Source: Streptomyces scopuliridis RB72 | Lineage (GTDB): Bacteria > Actinomycetota > Actinomycetes > Streptomycetales > Streptomycetaceae | Direction: 5' to 3' | Assembly: GCF_000718095.1 (NCBI RefSeq) | Contig: NZ_JOEI01000009.1 | Span: 372,001 to 436,000, forward strand | DNA length: 64,000 bases | Shown: positions 16,247 through 24,397 of the stretch, one piece after another | How positions within the stretch are numbered: position 1 is the first letter of the stretch | How the letters are laid out: each line of letters starts with the position of its first letter | Notes under the pieces: model-generated | Told to the model about the DNA's origin: nothing | The model's database searches: none | The model's input: the letters and a program-made list of their open reading frames with translations, nothing else | Translations under genes and position numbers: made by a program

Positions 16247-16896
16247 TGCCGTTCCGTGAGATCAACTCGAAGATGGTCGAGGCGACGGTCCTGCCCGGCC
16301 AGAAGATGTTCAGCCAGCGCGGCGCGATGCTCGCGTACCGCGGCGAGGTCGGCTTCACCCCCAACATCCAGGGCGGCCAGGGCGGTCTGATGTCCATGAT
16401 CGGACGGCGGGTCGCCAATGAGGCGACCCCGCTGATGACGGTCGAAGGGAGCGGCACGGTGATGTTCGGCCATGGCGGGCATCACATCCAGGTCATCAAT
16501 CTGGCGGGCGACACCCTGTATGTGGAGGCGGACCGGCTGCTCGCCTTCGACGGGACCCTCCAGCAGGGCACGATGTTCATGGGCTCGCAGGGCGGGGTCA
16601 TGGGCATGGTGCGCGGACAGGTGACCGGCCAGGGCCTGTTCACCACCACGCTCAAGGGTCATGGCGCGGTCGCGGTGATGGCGCACGGCGGGGTGATCGA
16701 GGTGCCCATCGCCCCCGGCCGGGAGGTCCATGTGGACCCGCAGGCGTATGTCGCGCATCACGGCGACGTACGGAACAAGCTGTCCACGGCGCTCGGCTGG
16801 CGCGACATGGTCGGGCGCGGCTCCGGCGAGGCGTTCCAGCTGGAGCTGAGCGGCAGTGGCGCGGTGTACGTCCAGGCGTCGGAGGAGAAGCTGTGA
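16246..16896 (+). CDS. AIM24/TIGR00266 family protein (2 of 3)
   Basis: 216 aa. Same beta-rich fold as its neighbours: [76 protein letters not shown]. The start overlaps the previous stop and the end overlaps the next GTG as GTGA, so the three proteins are made stoichiometrically and may form a complex (inference). Confidence 0.85.
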   Translation: MPFREINSKMVEATVLPGQKMFSQRGAMLAYRGEVGFTPNIQGGQGGLMSMIGRRVANEATPLMTVEGSGTVMFGHGGHHIQVINLAGDTLYVEADRLLAFDGTLQQGTMFMGSQGGVMGMVRGQVTGQGLFTTTLKGHGAVAVMAHGGVIEVPIAPGREVHVDPQAYVAHHGDVRNKLSTALGWRDMVGRGSGEAFQLELSGSGAVYVQASEEKL

Positions 16897-17681
16897 GCGC
16901 GCCCGTGATCCATGACCCGATGACGCTGCCGAGCGACGACAACGTCAACGCGTACACCTTCTGTGTGGAGTTGAAGGGGAGCCAGTGGTTCCTGCAGAAG
17001 GGGAAGATGATCGCCTACTACGGGCAGATCAACTTCGACGGCATCGGCCACGGCCGGTTCGAGCGGCTGGTGCGCACGAGCTTCCACTCACCGCTGCACG
17101 CCAGTGACTGGGTGGTGGCGGAGGGCAGCGGCAAGATGCTGCTCGCCGACCGCGCCTTCGACGTCAACTCGTTCGACCTGGAGGACGGCAATCTGACGAT
17201 CCGGTCCGGGAATCTGCTGGCGTACCAGCCCACGCTGGCACTGAAGCAGTCGATCGTGCCGGGCTTTCTGACGCTGATCGGTACGGGGAAGTTCGTGGCG
17301 GCGTCCAACGGGCCCGTGGTCTTCATGGAGCCACCCCTGCGGGTGGATCCGCAGGCGCTGGTGGGCTGGGCGGACTGCCCGTCCCCCTGCCACCACTACG
17401 ATCATGGGTATATGTCCGGAGTGCTGGGCGGGATCCGGTCGTTGACGGGGATCGGCGGTACGTCGGGCGAGGAGCATCAGTTCGAGTTCGTCGGGGCCGG
17501 GACGGTGCTGTTGCAGTCGACGGAACTCCTGCTGGCCGAACAGCCGTTGGGCGCGGTCACCTCGGAGCCCGGGGTGCCGGGCGGCGCCCCCTCGGGACAC
17601 TCCGGACATCAGGGGTCACAGGGGTCCACGCCCCGGATGCCGGGGCAGCTCGGCGATCTCCAGCGTCGCTTCGGGCTGTGA
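16893..17681 (+). CDS. AIM24/TIGR00266 family protein (3 of 3)
   Basis: 262 aa, GTG start overlapping the preceding stop. The N-terminal two-thirds keep the AIM24 pattern (KGSQWFLQKGKMIAYYGQI, VAEGSGKMLLADRAFDV, FVAASNGPVVFMEPPLRVDPQALVGW, EHQFEFVGAGTVLLQSTE). A conserved-looking CPSPCHHYDHGYM segment with two Cys and three His is unlike the other two and might bind metal (inference). The C-terminus is a Gly/Ser/Gln-rich tail. Confidence 0.84.
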   Translation: MSAPVIHDPMTLPSDDNVNAYTFCVELKGSQWFLQKGKMIAYYGQINFDGIGHGRFERLVRTSFHSPLHASDWVVAEGSGKMLLADRAFDVNSFDLEDGNLTIRSGNLLAYQPTLALKQSIVPGFLTLIGTGKFVAASNGPVVFMEPPLRVDPQALVGWADCPSPCHHYDHGYMSGVLGGIRSLTGIGGTSGEEHQFEFVGAGTVLLQSTELLLAEQPLGAVTSEPGVPGGAPSGHSGHQGSQGSTPRMPGQLGDLQRRFGL

Positions 17682-17784
17682 GCGGTAGTCTGCGGAGTGT
17701 GACGTCGAACGCCTGCGCCCCTGGCGGGTGATCGGGTGCGCGGTGTCACACCCGGAGGCTTCGTACAGATTTCAACTTCTTAGG

Positions 17785-17790
17785 TAGAAT
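17785..17790 (+). promoter_or_regulatory. -10 element of a probable leaderless absC promoter
   Basis: TAGAAT ends six bases before the absC ATG, putting the transcript start at or next to the start codon; no Shine-Dalgarno is visible. TTCT and AGAA flanking this point could be part of an AbsC auto-operator. Confidence 0.5.
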
Positions 17791-17796
17791 CCATAC

Positions 17797-18273
17797 ATGG
17801 AGACCGAGACCGCAACCCGCTGGCTGACCGACGCGGAGCAGTGCGCCTGGCGCACCCATCTGGATGTCAACAAACTGCTGACGCACCAGCTGGAGAAAGA
17901 CCTTCAGCCGTTCGGCCTGACCATGAACGACTACGAGATCCTGGTGTATCTCTCGGAGTCGGCGGAACGGCGCATGCGGATGAGTGACCTCGCGGCCACC
18001 ACGCTCCAGTCCAAGAGCCGGCTCTCCCATCAGATCACCAGGATGGAGACCGCGGGGCTGGTCCGCCGCGAGAACTGCGAGTCCGACCGGCGCGGGCTCT
18101 ACGCGGTCCTGACGGACCAGGGGATGGAGACCATGCAGAAGGTCGCGCCGCACCATGTCGCGTCCGTACGGAAGCACTTCATCGATCTGCTCACGCCCGA
18201 GGCGCTGGCGGAGCTGCGGGCGTCGCTGACGCCGGTGGCCGAGCAGTTGCGCGGACGGCGCGGCAGGAGCTGA
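17797..18273 (+). CDS. absC: Zinc-responsive MarR-family regulator AbsC
   Basis: 158 aa, the length of S. coelicolor AbsC (SCO5405). Winged helix-turn-helix: MRMSDLAATTLQSKSRLSHQITRMETAGLV with wing RRENCESDRRGLYAVLTDQG; His and Glu/Asp residues of the N-terminal helix (WRTHLDVNKLLTHQLEKDL) and C-terminal VAPHHVASVRKHF fit the known zinc sites. AbsC is a zinc-dependent repressor affecting antibiotic production and zinc homeostasis in S. coelicolor (established). Monocistronic, probably leaderless, and convergent with the two-component system. Confidence 0.93.
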   Translation: METETATRWLTDAEQCAWRTHLDVNKLLTHQLEKDLQPFGLTMNDYEILVYLSESAERRMRMSDLAATTLQSKSRLSHQITRMETAGLVRRENCESDRRGLYAVLTDQGMETMQKVAPHHVASVRKHFIDLLTPEALAELRASLTPVAEQLRGRRGRS

Positions 18274-18336
18274 TACGGCTGATACGGGGGTGGCCGCCGG
18301 GCCCCGGTCGAGGGCCCGGCCGCCGCGCTGCCCGGC

Positions 18337-19869
18337 TCAGGCGCCGGTGGTGTTCGCGCCGTCCGCCCCGGGCAGGCGCAGCTCGAACTGGGCGCCGCCC
18401 TCCGGAGCCCGGCCCACCGTGAGCGTGCCGTCATGGCGCGCGGCCACATCGCGCGCGATGGCCAGCCCGAGACCGGCGCCGCCGTCGTCACGGCTGCGCG
18501 CGTCGTCGAGCCGTACGAACCGCTCGAAGATCCGCTCGCGCTCCGCCTCCGGCACCCCGGAGCCGTCGTCGGCGACCGCGAGCACCACCTGACCGCCCGC
18601 CCGGTACACGGACGCGGTGACCGACGCGAGCGCGTGACGCTGGGCGTTGTCGAGCAGATTGCCCAGCACCCGGGCCAACTGACCACGTGAACCCGCGACT
18701 TCGAGCCCCGGCCGGACATCGAGCGTGACCGGGATACGGTCCGTGGCCCGCTGCGAGACCTCCTCGCGCACCAACGCGCCCAGGTCGAACCGCGCCCGGC
18801 CCGGCCGCTCCCCCGCGTCCAGCCGGGCCAGCAGCAGCAGATCCGCGGCGAGCTGCTGGAGCCGTACGGTGTCCGCGACCGCGCCCGGCACATCCAGCAA
18901 CTCCGGGTGGGCGTCGCCCACTTCGAGCTGGGTACGGAGCGAGGCGATGGGGCTGCGCAGTTCGTGCGAGGCGTCCGCGACAAAGCGGCGCTGCCGCTCG
19001 ACGGCGGCCTCCAGCGCGGTGAGGGTCTCGTTGGTCGTACGGGCCAGCCTGGCCACCTCGTCGTCCGAGGCGGGCTCGGGCACCCGCCGGGAGAGATCCG
19101 TCGAGGCGGTGATGGCCGCCATCTCGCGCCGGATGCCCTCCACGGGCCGGAACGCCCGCCGGGTCACCAGCCAGGTCACTCCCCCGACGACCAGCAGCAG
19201 GACGGGGAGCCCCAGCAGCATGGAGACGGTGGTCGTGTTGACCGCGGTCTGCCGGTCCGCGAGCGAGGCGCCCGCGTGGACGACGACCGTCTCGCCCGCG
19301 CGGTCGGTCACCTCGACCTTGGCGAAGCGGTAGTCACCGGTCTTGCCGTCGACCGTCGCGCCGCCGTCGGTGTAGGAGGTGCGGTCGCTGATCTCGCCGA
19401 CCGCGGGGTCGTCGTCGCCACCGCTGTCGTCGCCGCCCTTGTCGTCGCCCCCGTGGTCGTCGCCGGATCCGTGGTCGTCATCGTCGTCACCGGGCGCGGC
19501 GGTGCCCCCCGGGGCGGGGCTCTTCGCAGGGGTCACCGCGGACACCCCCGTACCGCTGATCCGCTGGAGGTCCTCGCTCGCTATGAGCAGCCGGCCGGCC
19601 TCGTCGGTCACCTGGACGGGGTGCTCCACGTCGTCCGGCAGGTCGAGCCCCGCGTACGACGACTGGTCGGGCACCAGGGAGGCGATGTCCAGGGCGACTT
19701 CGCGCGCCGCCGCGTCGGCACTCCGGTTCGCCTGGCCGGTGAGGTTCGAGCGGAGCGAGAGGACGACCGCGATCCCGGCGGCCACCAGCGCGACCGCCAC
19801 GACGGCCGTCGCGCCGAGCGAGGCCCTGGCCCGTACGGAGGACGCGAACCGGCGTCCGCCCGCGCTCAT
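18337..19869 (-). CDS. Sensor histidine kinase with acidic extracytoplasmic loop
   Basis: 510 aa, like SCO5404. TM1 about 18-40, extracytoplasmic domain to about 215, TM2 about 218-238 (SMLLGLPVLLLVVGGVTWLV), HAMP, then HisKA with phospho-acceptor His in FVADASHELRSPIASL, N-box NLLDNAQRHA, and ATP-lid motifs DDGSGVP and GGAGLGLAIA. The sensor carries about 27 residues of Asp/Gly/His (near 127-153, starting PGDDDDDHGSGDD), a plausible divalent-cation site (inference). It follows its response regulator with ATGA overlap. Probable partner output: the acidic PepSY gene upstream. Confidence 0.92.
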   Translation of the reverse strand: MSAGGRRFASSVRARASLGATAVVAVALVAAGIAVVLSLRSNLTGQANRSADAAAREVALDIASLVPDQSSYAGLDLPDDVEHPVQVTDEAGRLLIASEDLQRISGTGVSAVTPAKSPAPGGTAAPGDDDDDHGSGDDHGGDDKGGDDSGGDDDPAVGEISDRTSYTDGGATVDGKTGDYRFAKVEVTDRAGETVVVHAGASLADRQTAVNTTTVSMLLGLPVLLLVVGGVTWLVTRRAFRPVEGIRREMAAITASTDLSRRVPEPASDDEVARLARTTNETLTALEAAVERQRRFVADASHELRSPIASLRTQLEVGDAHPELLDVPGAVADTVRLQQLAADLLLLARLDAGERPGRARFDLGALVREEVSQRATDRIPVTLDVRPGLEVAGSRGQLARVLGNLLDNAQRHALASVTASVYRAGGQVVLAVADDGSGVPEAERERIFERFVRLDDARSRDDGGAGLGLAIARDVAARHDGTLTVGRAPEGGAQFELRLPGADGANTTGA

Positions 19870-20528
19870 GACGCGACCAGCCGGTACCCGGCGCCGCGCA
19901 CCGTCTGGATGGCCGGGGCGCCGAGCTTGCGCCGCAGGGCGCTGATGTAGACCTCGATGATGTTGGGGTCGCCGTCATAGGCGAAGTCCCAGACGTGCTC
20001 CAGGATCTCGGGCTTGCCGACCACCTCCCCGGCCCGGACCGCCAGCTGTTCCAGGACGGCGAACTCCTTGGCGGTGAGCGCCACTTCGGTCCCGTCCCGG
20101 AAGACCCGGCGGGCGGCGGTGTCGACGCTGAGACCGCCGATCCGCAGCACGGGCGAGGCGCCGGCCGAACCACGGCGGCGCAGCAGGGCCTTGACCCGCG
20201 CGACGAGCACGAGATACGAGAACGGCTTGGTCAGATAGTCGTCGGCGCCGGTGTCCAGCCCCTCCGCCTCGTCGTACTCGCCGTCCTTCGCGGTGAGCAT
20301 CAGGATCGGTACGTCATGACCGGCCGCGCGCAGGGCGGCGCAGACGCGGTAGCCGTTCATGCCGGGCAGCATGATGTCGAGTACGACCAGGTCGTACACG
20401 CCCTCGCCCGCCCGGTGCAGCCCTTCGAGGCCGTCGTGGACGACATCGACGGCGAAGCCCTCGGCTCTCAGCCCCTTGGCGAGCGACACCGCGAGCCGCT
20501 TCTCGTCCTCCACGATCAACAAGCGCAT
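19866..20528 (-). CDS. OmpR/PhoB-family response regulator
   Basis: 220 aa, like SCO5403. Receiver: acidic pair EDEKR, phospho-acceptor Asp in LVVLDIMLPGMNGY, Thr/Ser in ILMLTAKD and Lys in DDYLTKPFSYLVL. C-terminal OmpR winged helix: ALTAKEFAVLEQLAVRAGEVVGKPEILEHVWD and NIIEVYISALRRKLG. First gene of the regulator-kinase operon. Three CTTCAG direct repeats 30-60 bases upstream, between it and the PepSY gene, are its likely binding site. Confidence 0.94.
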   Translation of the reverse strand: MRLLIVEDEKRLAVSLAKGLRAEGFAVDVVHDGLEGLHRAGEGVYDLVVLDIMLPGMNGYRVCAALRAAGHDVPILMLTAKDGEYDEAEGLDTGADDYLTKPFSYLVLVARVKALLRRRGSAGASPVLRIGGLSVDTAARRVFRDGTEVALTAKEFAVLEQLAVRAGEVVGKPEILEHVWDFAYDGDPNIIEVYISALRRKLGAPAIQTVRGAGYRLVAS

Positions 20529-20550
20529 GGCCTCAGCTTCCCAAACGGAA

Positions 20551-20589
20551 CCTGAAGATCACTTCAGGTGGCTTCAGGCTGGCTTCAGC
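20551..20589. promoter_or_regulatory. CTTCAG direct repeats and CCTGAAG/CTTCAGG dyad (response-regulator site)
   Basis: CTTCAGG at 20562 and 20572 and CTTCAGC at 20583 repeat at 10 and 11 bases, one helical turn, as OmpR-family regulators require; CCTGAAG at 20551 makes a perfect dyad with the first copy. The site lies between the divergent response-regulator and PepSY genes and could control both. Confidence 0.7.
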
Positions 20590-20650
20590 TTCCCTCCGCC
20601 ACATTGAAGTCGTTCCACACGGAGACGGACCGACTCGGGGAGGACCCCTC

Positions 20651-21376
20651 ATGAAGCGCAATCTCGTCATCGCAGCCATCACCGCGGCGGCACTGATCGG
20701 CGGCGGCACCTACACGGCGGTCGCCATGGGAGGCGACGACAGCCGGGGAACCACGGGTACGGCGACGCCGCCGGCACCGGTCGCGCAGCTGGGGACGGGC
20801 TCGGACGACTCCGGGAACGACATCCTGGACGACTCCCAGGACGACTCCCAGGACAGGGGGAAGGACTCCACGGTGAAGCGGCAGCCGGCCGCCGGGAGCG
20901 GTACGGGCCTGACCGCGAGCGAGGCCGCCGCCGCGGCCCTGAAGGAGTACCCGGGCGCCGTGGCCTCCGTCGAGCGGGACGACGACGGCGAACGCCACTG
21001 GGAGATCGACCTGTTCGGCAAGGACAGCCGCCGGCACGAACTGCGGGTCGACGCCGCCACAGGCACGGTACGGGTCGACCGCGACGACGACGGGGACGAC
21101 GACCACCGCGACGACCGTGCCGCGCTGCGCGCCGCCTCCGTGGATGTCCACCGCGCGATGGCCGCCGCCCTCGCCTCCGTACCCGGGACGGTGACCTCCG
21201 CCGAGATCGACGACGACCACAACGGCCGCTGGGAGATCGACGTCCGGGGCGAGGACGGCCGTACGCACGAGCTGAACGTCCACGCCAAGACCGGCAAGGT
21301 CACCGTGGACCGCGACGACGACAGCCGGGACGACCACGGTGACGACGACGGCCGCGACGACCGTTACGACGACTGA
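20651..21376 (+). CDS. Exported acidic PepSY-domain protein
   Basis: 241 aa. Signal peptide/anchor in the first 25 residues (LVIAAITAAALIGGGTYTAVA). Two PepSY units: LTASEAAAAALKEYPGAVASVERDDDGERHWEIDLFG near 90-135, and VHRAMAAALASVPGTVTSAEIDDDHNGRWEIDVRG near 170-205, each followed by HEL plus xVDRDDD. The linker and C-terminus are Asp/Arg/His-rich (ends DDDGRDDRYDD). The Asp-rich composition echoes the neighbouring kinase sensor loop. Likely a secreted, cation-binding modulator in the regulon of the divergent two-component system (inference). Confidence 0.86.
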   Translation: MKRNLVIAAITAAALIGGGTYTAVAMGGDDSRGTTGTATPPAPVAQLGTGSDDSGNDILDDSQDDSQDRGKDSTVKRQPAAGSGTGLTASEAAAAALKEYPGAVASVERDDDGERHWEIDLFGKDSRRHELRVDAATGTVRVDRDDDGDDDHRDDRAALRAASVDVHRAMAAALASVPGTVTSAEIDDDHNGRWEIDVRGEDGRTHELNVHAKTGKVTVDRDDDSRDDHGDDDGRDDRYDD

Positions 21377-21400
21377 GCCCACAGACGCTCACCCGCACTC

Positions 21401-21423
21401 CGCCCGGCCACCACGGCCGGGCG
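21401..21423. terminator. Bidirectional terminator between PepSY and meaB
   Basis: Perfect 9-bp stem CGCCCGGCC/GGCCGGGCG with loop ACCAC between two convergent genes. No T-run follows, as is usual in Streptomyces. Confidence 0.7.
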
Positions 21424-21447
21424 GTCCGGTGCGTCGGGCCCCGCCCG

Positions 21448-22410
21448 TCACGCCCCGTCCGTCAGCCCCGCCACCAGTTCGTCCGCCGCCGTGTACGGGT
21501 CCAGCTCCCCCGCCACGATCCGCTCCGCCAGCGCGCCGAGCCGCCGGTCGCCGTGCAGATCGCCGATGCGCTCGCGCAGCGTGGTGACAGCGATGGTCTC
21601 CACCTCATGGGCGGCGCGGCGGGCGCGGCGCCGGGTGAGGGCGTCGTGCTCCTCCAGCCAGGCACGGTGCTTCTCCAGGGCCTCCACCACCTCGTCGATG
21701 CCCTCGCCCCGCGCGGCGACGGTCTTGATGATGGGCGGCCGCCAGTCGCCGGGGCCCCGGGATTCGCCGAGGCCCAGCATGTGGTTGAGCTCACGGGCCG
21801 TCGCGTCGGCGCCGTCGCGGTCCGCCTTGTTGACCACGTACACATCGCCGATCTCCAGGATCCCGGCCTTCGCCGCCTGGATGCCGTCGCCCATGCCGGG
21901 CGCGAGCAGCACCACGGAGGTGTCGGCCTGGGAGGCGATCTCGACCTCCGACTGGCCGACCCCGACGGTCTCCACCAGGATCACGTCACAGCCCGCCGCG
22001 TCCAGCACCCGGATCGCCTGCGGGGCGGCCCAGGCCAGGCCGCCGAGATGGCCGCGGGTGGCCATGGAGCGGATATAGACACCGGGGTCGGAGGCGTGCT
22101 CGGACATCCGGACGCGGTCACCGAGCAGCGCTCCGCCGGAGAAGGGGGACGAGGGGTCGACGGCCAGGACCGCGACCCGCTTGCCCGCCTTGCGGTACGC
22201 GGAGACCAGCGCGGAGGTCGAGGTCGACTTGCCGACACCGGGCGATCCGGTCACGCCGATGACGTACGCGTTGCCCGCGAGCGGTGCCAGCGCGGCCATC
22301 ACCTCGCGCAGCTGCGGGGACGCCCCCTCGACCAGTGAGATCAGCCGGGCCACGGCCCGCGGCCGGCCCTCCCGTGCCTGAGCCACCAGCTCGGGGACGT
22401 CCTGCATCAC
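21448..22410 (-). CDS. meaB: MeaB-family G-protein chaperone of B12 acyl-CoA mutases
   Basis: 320 aa, SCO5400-like. SIMIBI GTPase: P-loop GVTGSPGVGKST, switch-like VDPSSPFSGGALLGDRVRM, ETVGVGQSE, NKAD base-recognition, and C-terminal dimerisation helices. MeaB gates adenosylcobalamin loading and protects methylmalonyl-CoA or isobutyryl-CoA mutase from inactivation (established). It follows the thiolase gene by 55 bases on the same strand. The obvious clients are IcmA (this window) and methylmalonyl-CoA mutase elsewhere. Confidence 0.95.
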   Translation of the reverse strand: MMQDVPELVAQAREGRPRAVARLISLVEGASPQLREVMAALAPLAGNAYVIGVTGSPGVGKSTSTSALVSAYRKAGKRVAVLAVDPSSPFSGGALLGDRVRMSEHASDPGVYIRSMATRGHLGGLAWAAPQAIRVLDAAGCDVILVETVGVGQSEVEIASQADTSVVLLAPGMGDGIQAAKAGILEIGDVYVVNKADRDGADATARELNHMLGLGESRGPGDWRPPIIKTVAARGEGIDEVVEALEKHRAWLEEHDALTRRRARRAAHEVETIAVTTLRERIGDLHGDRRLGALAERIVAGELDPYTAADELVAGLTDGA

Positions 22411-22465
22411 AGCTCCGTTCCTTCGGTCGGTATCCGCACCGGTACCGCTTCGTCCCGCTCGGTTC

Positions 22466-23665
22466 CTACTTGGCCACGCGCACGATCAGCGCGTCGCCCT
22501 GGCCGCCGCCGCCGCACAGCGCCGCCGCGCCGGTCCCGCCGCCGCGCCGCTTAAGCTCCAGCGCGAGATGGAGGACGAGCCGGGCGCCGGACATGCCGAT
22601 GGGGTGTCCGAGGGCGATCGCGCCGCCGTTCACATTCACCTTTTCCGGGGAAACCCCGAGGTCCTTCATTGACTGCACCGCGACGGCCGCGAACGCCTCG
22701 TTGATCTCAATGAGGTCGAGGTCCTCGACGCCGAGGCCCTCCTTCTTCAGGGCGTGCTGGATCGCGTGCGACGGCTGGGACTGGAGCGAGTTGTCCGGGC
22801 CCGCCACATTGCCGTGCGCGCCGATCTCCGCGATCCACTCAAGGCCCAGCTCCTGGGCCTTGGCCTTGCTCATCACCACGACCGCCGCCGCGCCGTCGGA
22901 GATCTGCGAGGACGTGCCGGCCGTGATCGTGCCGTCCTTGGCGAACGCGGGCCGCAGCCTGGCCAGGGACTCCACAGTCGTCTCGGCGCGGATGCCCTCG
23001 TCCTGCGCGAACAGCACCGGATCGCCCTTGCGCTGCGGGATCTCGATGGGGGTGATCTCGGCCTCGAAGACCCCGTTCTTCTGGGCCGCCGCGGCCCGCT
23101 GGTGGGAGAGGGCGCCGAACTCGTCCTGCGGGGCGCGCGCGATGCCCAGCCGGGTGTTGTGCTTCTCCGTCGAGGCGCCCATGGCGATCTCCTCGAACGA
23201 GTCGGTCAGTCCGTCGTACGCCATGGAGTCGAGCATCTCCATCGCTCCGTACTTGTAGCCCTCACGGGACTTGGGGAGCAGATGCGGGGCGTTGGTCATC
23301 GACTCCTGGCCGCCCGCGACCACCACCTCGAACTCGCCGGCGCGGATCAGCTGGTCGGCCAGCGCGATCGCGTCGAGTCCGGAGAGACAGACCTTGTTGA
23401 CGGTGAGCGCGGGGACGCTCATCGGGATGCCGCCCTTGACCGCGGCCTGACGTGCCGGGATCTGCCCTGCCCCGGCCTGCAGCACCTGGCCCATGATCAC
23501 GTACTGCACCTGGTCGCCGCTGATCCCGGCCCGGTCCAGCGCCGCCTTGATCGCGAAGCCGCCCAGCTCCGCGCCGGAGAAGGACTTCAGCGAGCCCAGG
23601 AGCCGCCCCATGGGGGTGCGGGCGCCCGCGACGATCACAGACGTGGTGGTGTTCGTATCCGACAT
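22466..23665 (-). CDS. Acetyl-CoA C-acetyltransferase (thiolase)
   Basis: 399 aa from the ATG at 23665, with AGGGG ten bases upstream. Thiolase residues: acylated Cys in [19 protein letters not shown], catalytic His in [14 protein letters not shown] and second Cys in [11 protein letters not shown]. Biosynthetic-type length and motifs point to acetoacetyl-CoA synthesis or cleavage. It forms a probable operon with meaB and is divergent from methylmalonyl-CoA epimerase, so supply of C4 units is coordinated. Promoter candidate on the minus strand: ATGACC, 18-base spacer, TACATT. Confidence 0.95.
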   Translation of the reverse strand: MSDTNTTTSVIVAGARTPMGRLLGSLKSFSGAELGGFAIKAALDRAGISGDQVQYVIMGQVLQAGAGQIPARQAAVKGGIPMSVPALTVNKVCLSGLDAIALADQLIRAGEFEVVVAGGQESMTNAPHLLPKSREGYKYGAMEMLDSMAYDGLTDSFEEIAMGASTEKHNTRLGIARAPQDEFGALSHQRAAAAQKNGVFEAEITPIEIPQRKGDPVLFAQDEGIRAETTVESLARLRPAFAKDGTITAGTSSQISDGAAAVVVMSKAKAQELGLEWIAEIGAHGNVAGPDNSLQSQPSHAIQHALKKEGLGVEDLDLIEINEAFAAVAVQSMKDLGVSPEKVNVNGGAIALGHPIGMSGARLVLHLALELKRRGGGTGAAALCGGGGQGDALIVRVAK

Positions 23666-23809
23666 GAGACGCGATCCCCTTTGCGTACAGCTGAGGAGTG
23701 AACGAGGGTTTACTTTCAATGTACTGAGCGGTTCTCCCGTGGGTCATCAGGCAGCGCGTGTGATCGCGCGCACGTTGCGTAATCACCGCGGTACCGCTGC
23801 ACTGTCCCC

Positions 23810-24238
23810 ATGCTGACGCGAATCGACCACATCGGAATCGCCTGCTTCGACCTCGACAAGACCGTCGAGTTCTACCGGGCGACCTACGGCTTCGAGGTCT
23901 TCCACACCGAGGTCAACGAGGAGCAGGGCGTCCGGGAGGCCATGCTCAAGATCAACGAGACGTCCGACGGCGGGGCTTCGTACCTCCAGCTCCTCGAATC
24001 CATCCGGGAGGATTCGGCCGTCGGGAAATGGCTGGCGAAGAACGGCGAGGGCGTTCACCACATCGCGTTCGGTACGGCGGATGTCGACGGTGACGCCCAG
24101 TCGGTCCGTGACAAGGGCGTACGCGTTCTGTACGACGAGCCGCGCACCGGCTCCATGGGCTCCCGCATCACGTTCCTCCACCCCAAGGACTGCCACGGCG
24201 TACTCACAGAACTGGTCACCTCCCGCCCGGAGCACTGA
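23810..24238 (+). CDS. mce: Methylmalonyl-CoA epimerase
   Basis: 142 aa, two betaalphabetabetabeta units of the vicinal-oxygen-chelate fold. Metal ligands: His in RIDHIGIACFDL, His in EGVHHIAFG and Glu near the C-terminus in CHGVLTELV. Interconverts (2R)- and (2S)-methylmalonyl-CoA, connecting B12 mutase products with propionyl-CoA carboxylase. No ribosome site precedes the ATG, so the message may be leaderless. Located directly before scy, as in S. coelicolor (SCO5398). Confidence 0.94.
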   Translation: MLTRIDHIGIACFDLDKTVEFYRATYGFEVFHTEVNEEQGVREAMLKINETSDGGASYLQLLESIREDSAVGKWLAKNGEGVHHIAFGTADVDGDAQSVRDKGVRVLYDEPRTGSMGSRITFLHPKDCHGVLTELVTSRPEH

Positions 24239-24259
24239 CCTTAAGGATTCCCGGCCCGG

Positions 24260-24265
24260 TAGAGT
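24260..24265 (+). promoter_or_regulatory. -10 element of candidate scy promoter
   Basis: TAGAGT, a good match to Streptomyces vegetative -10 boxes, 133 bases before the scy GTG; CTGACC 19 bases upstream, at the mce stop, is a weak -35. Confidence 0.4.
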
Positions 24266-24335
24266 GGGGCGCTCCGGGCCGGGGCCGGGCCGGGGCCGCG
24301 CCCCTGCCGTAGATCTGTCACCATTCCCCGGGGGG

Positions 24336-24352
24336 CCGTTCGCCGCGAACGG
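24336..24352. promoter_or_regulatory. CCGTTCG/CGAACGG dyad in the scy leader
   Basis: Perfect 7-bp arms with spacer CCG, 46 bases before the GTG start. It could be an operator or an mRNA hairpin affecting scy translation. Confidence 0.4.
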
Positions 24353-24397
24353 TGCTCAATTGGGCAGTTGCGACCAGGGGACGGATGGGACCGCGCA

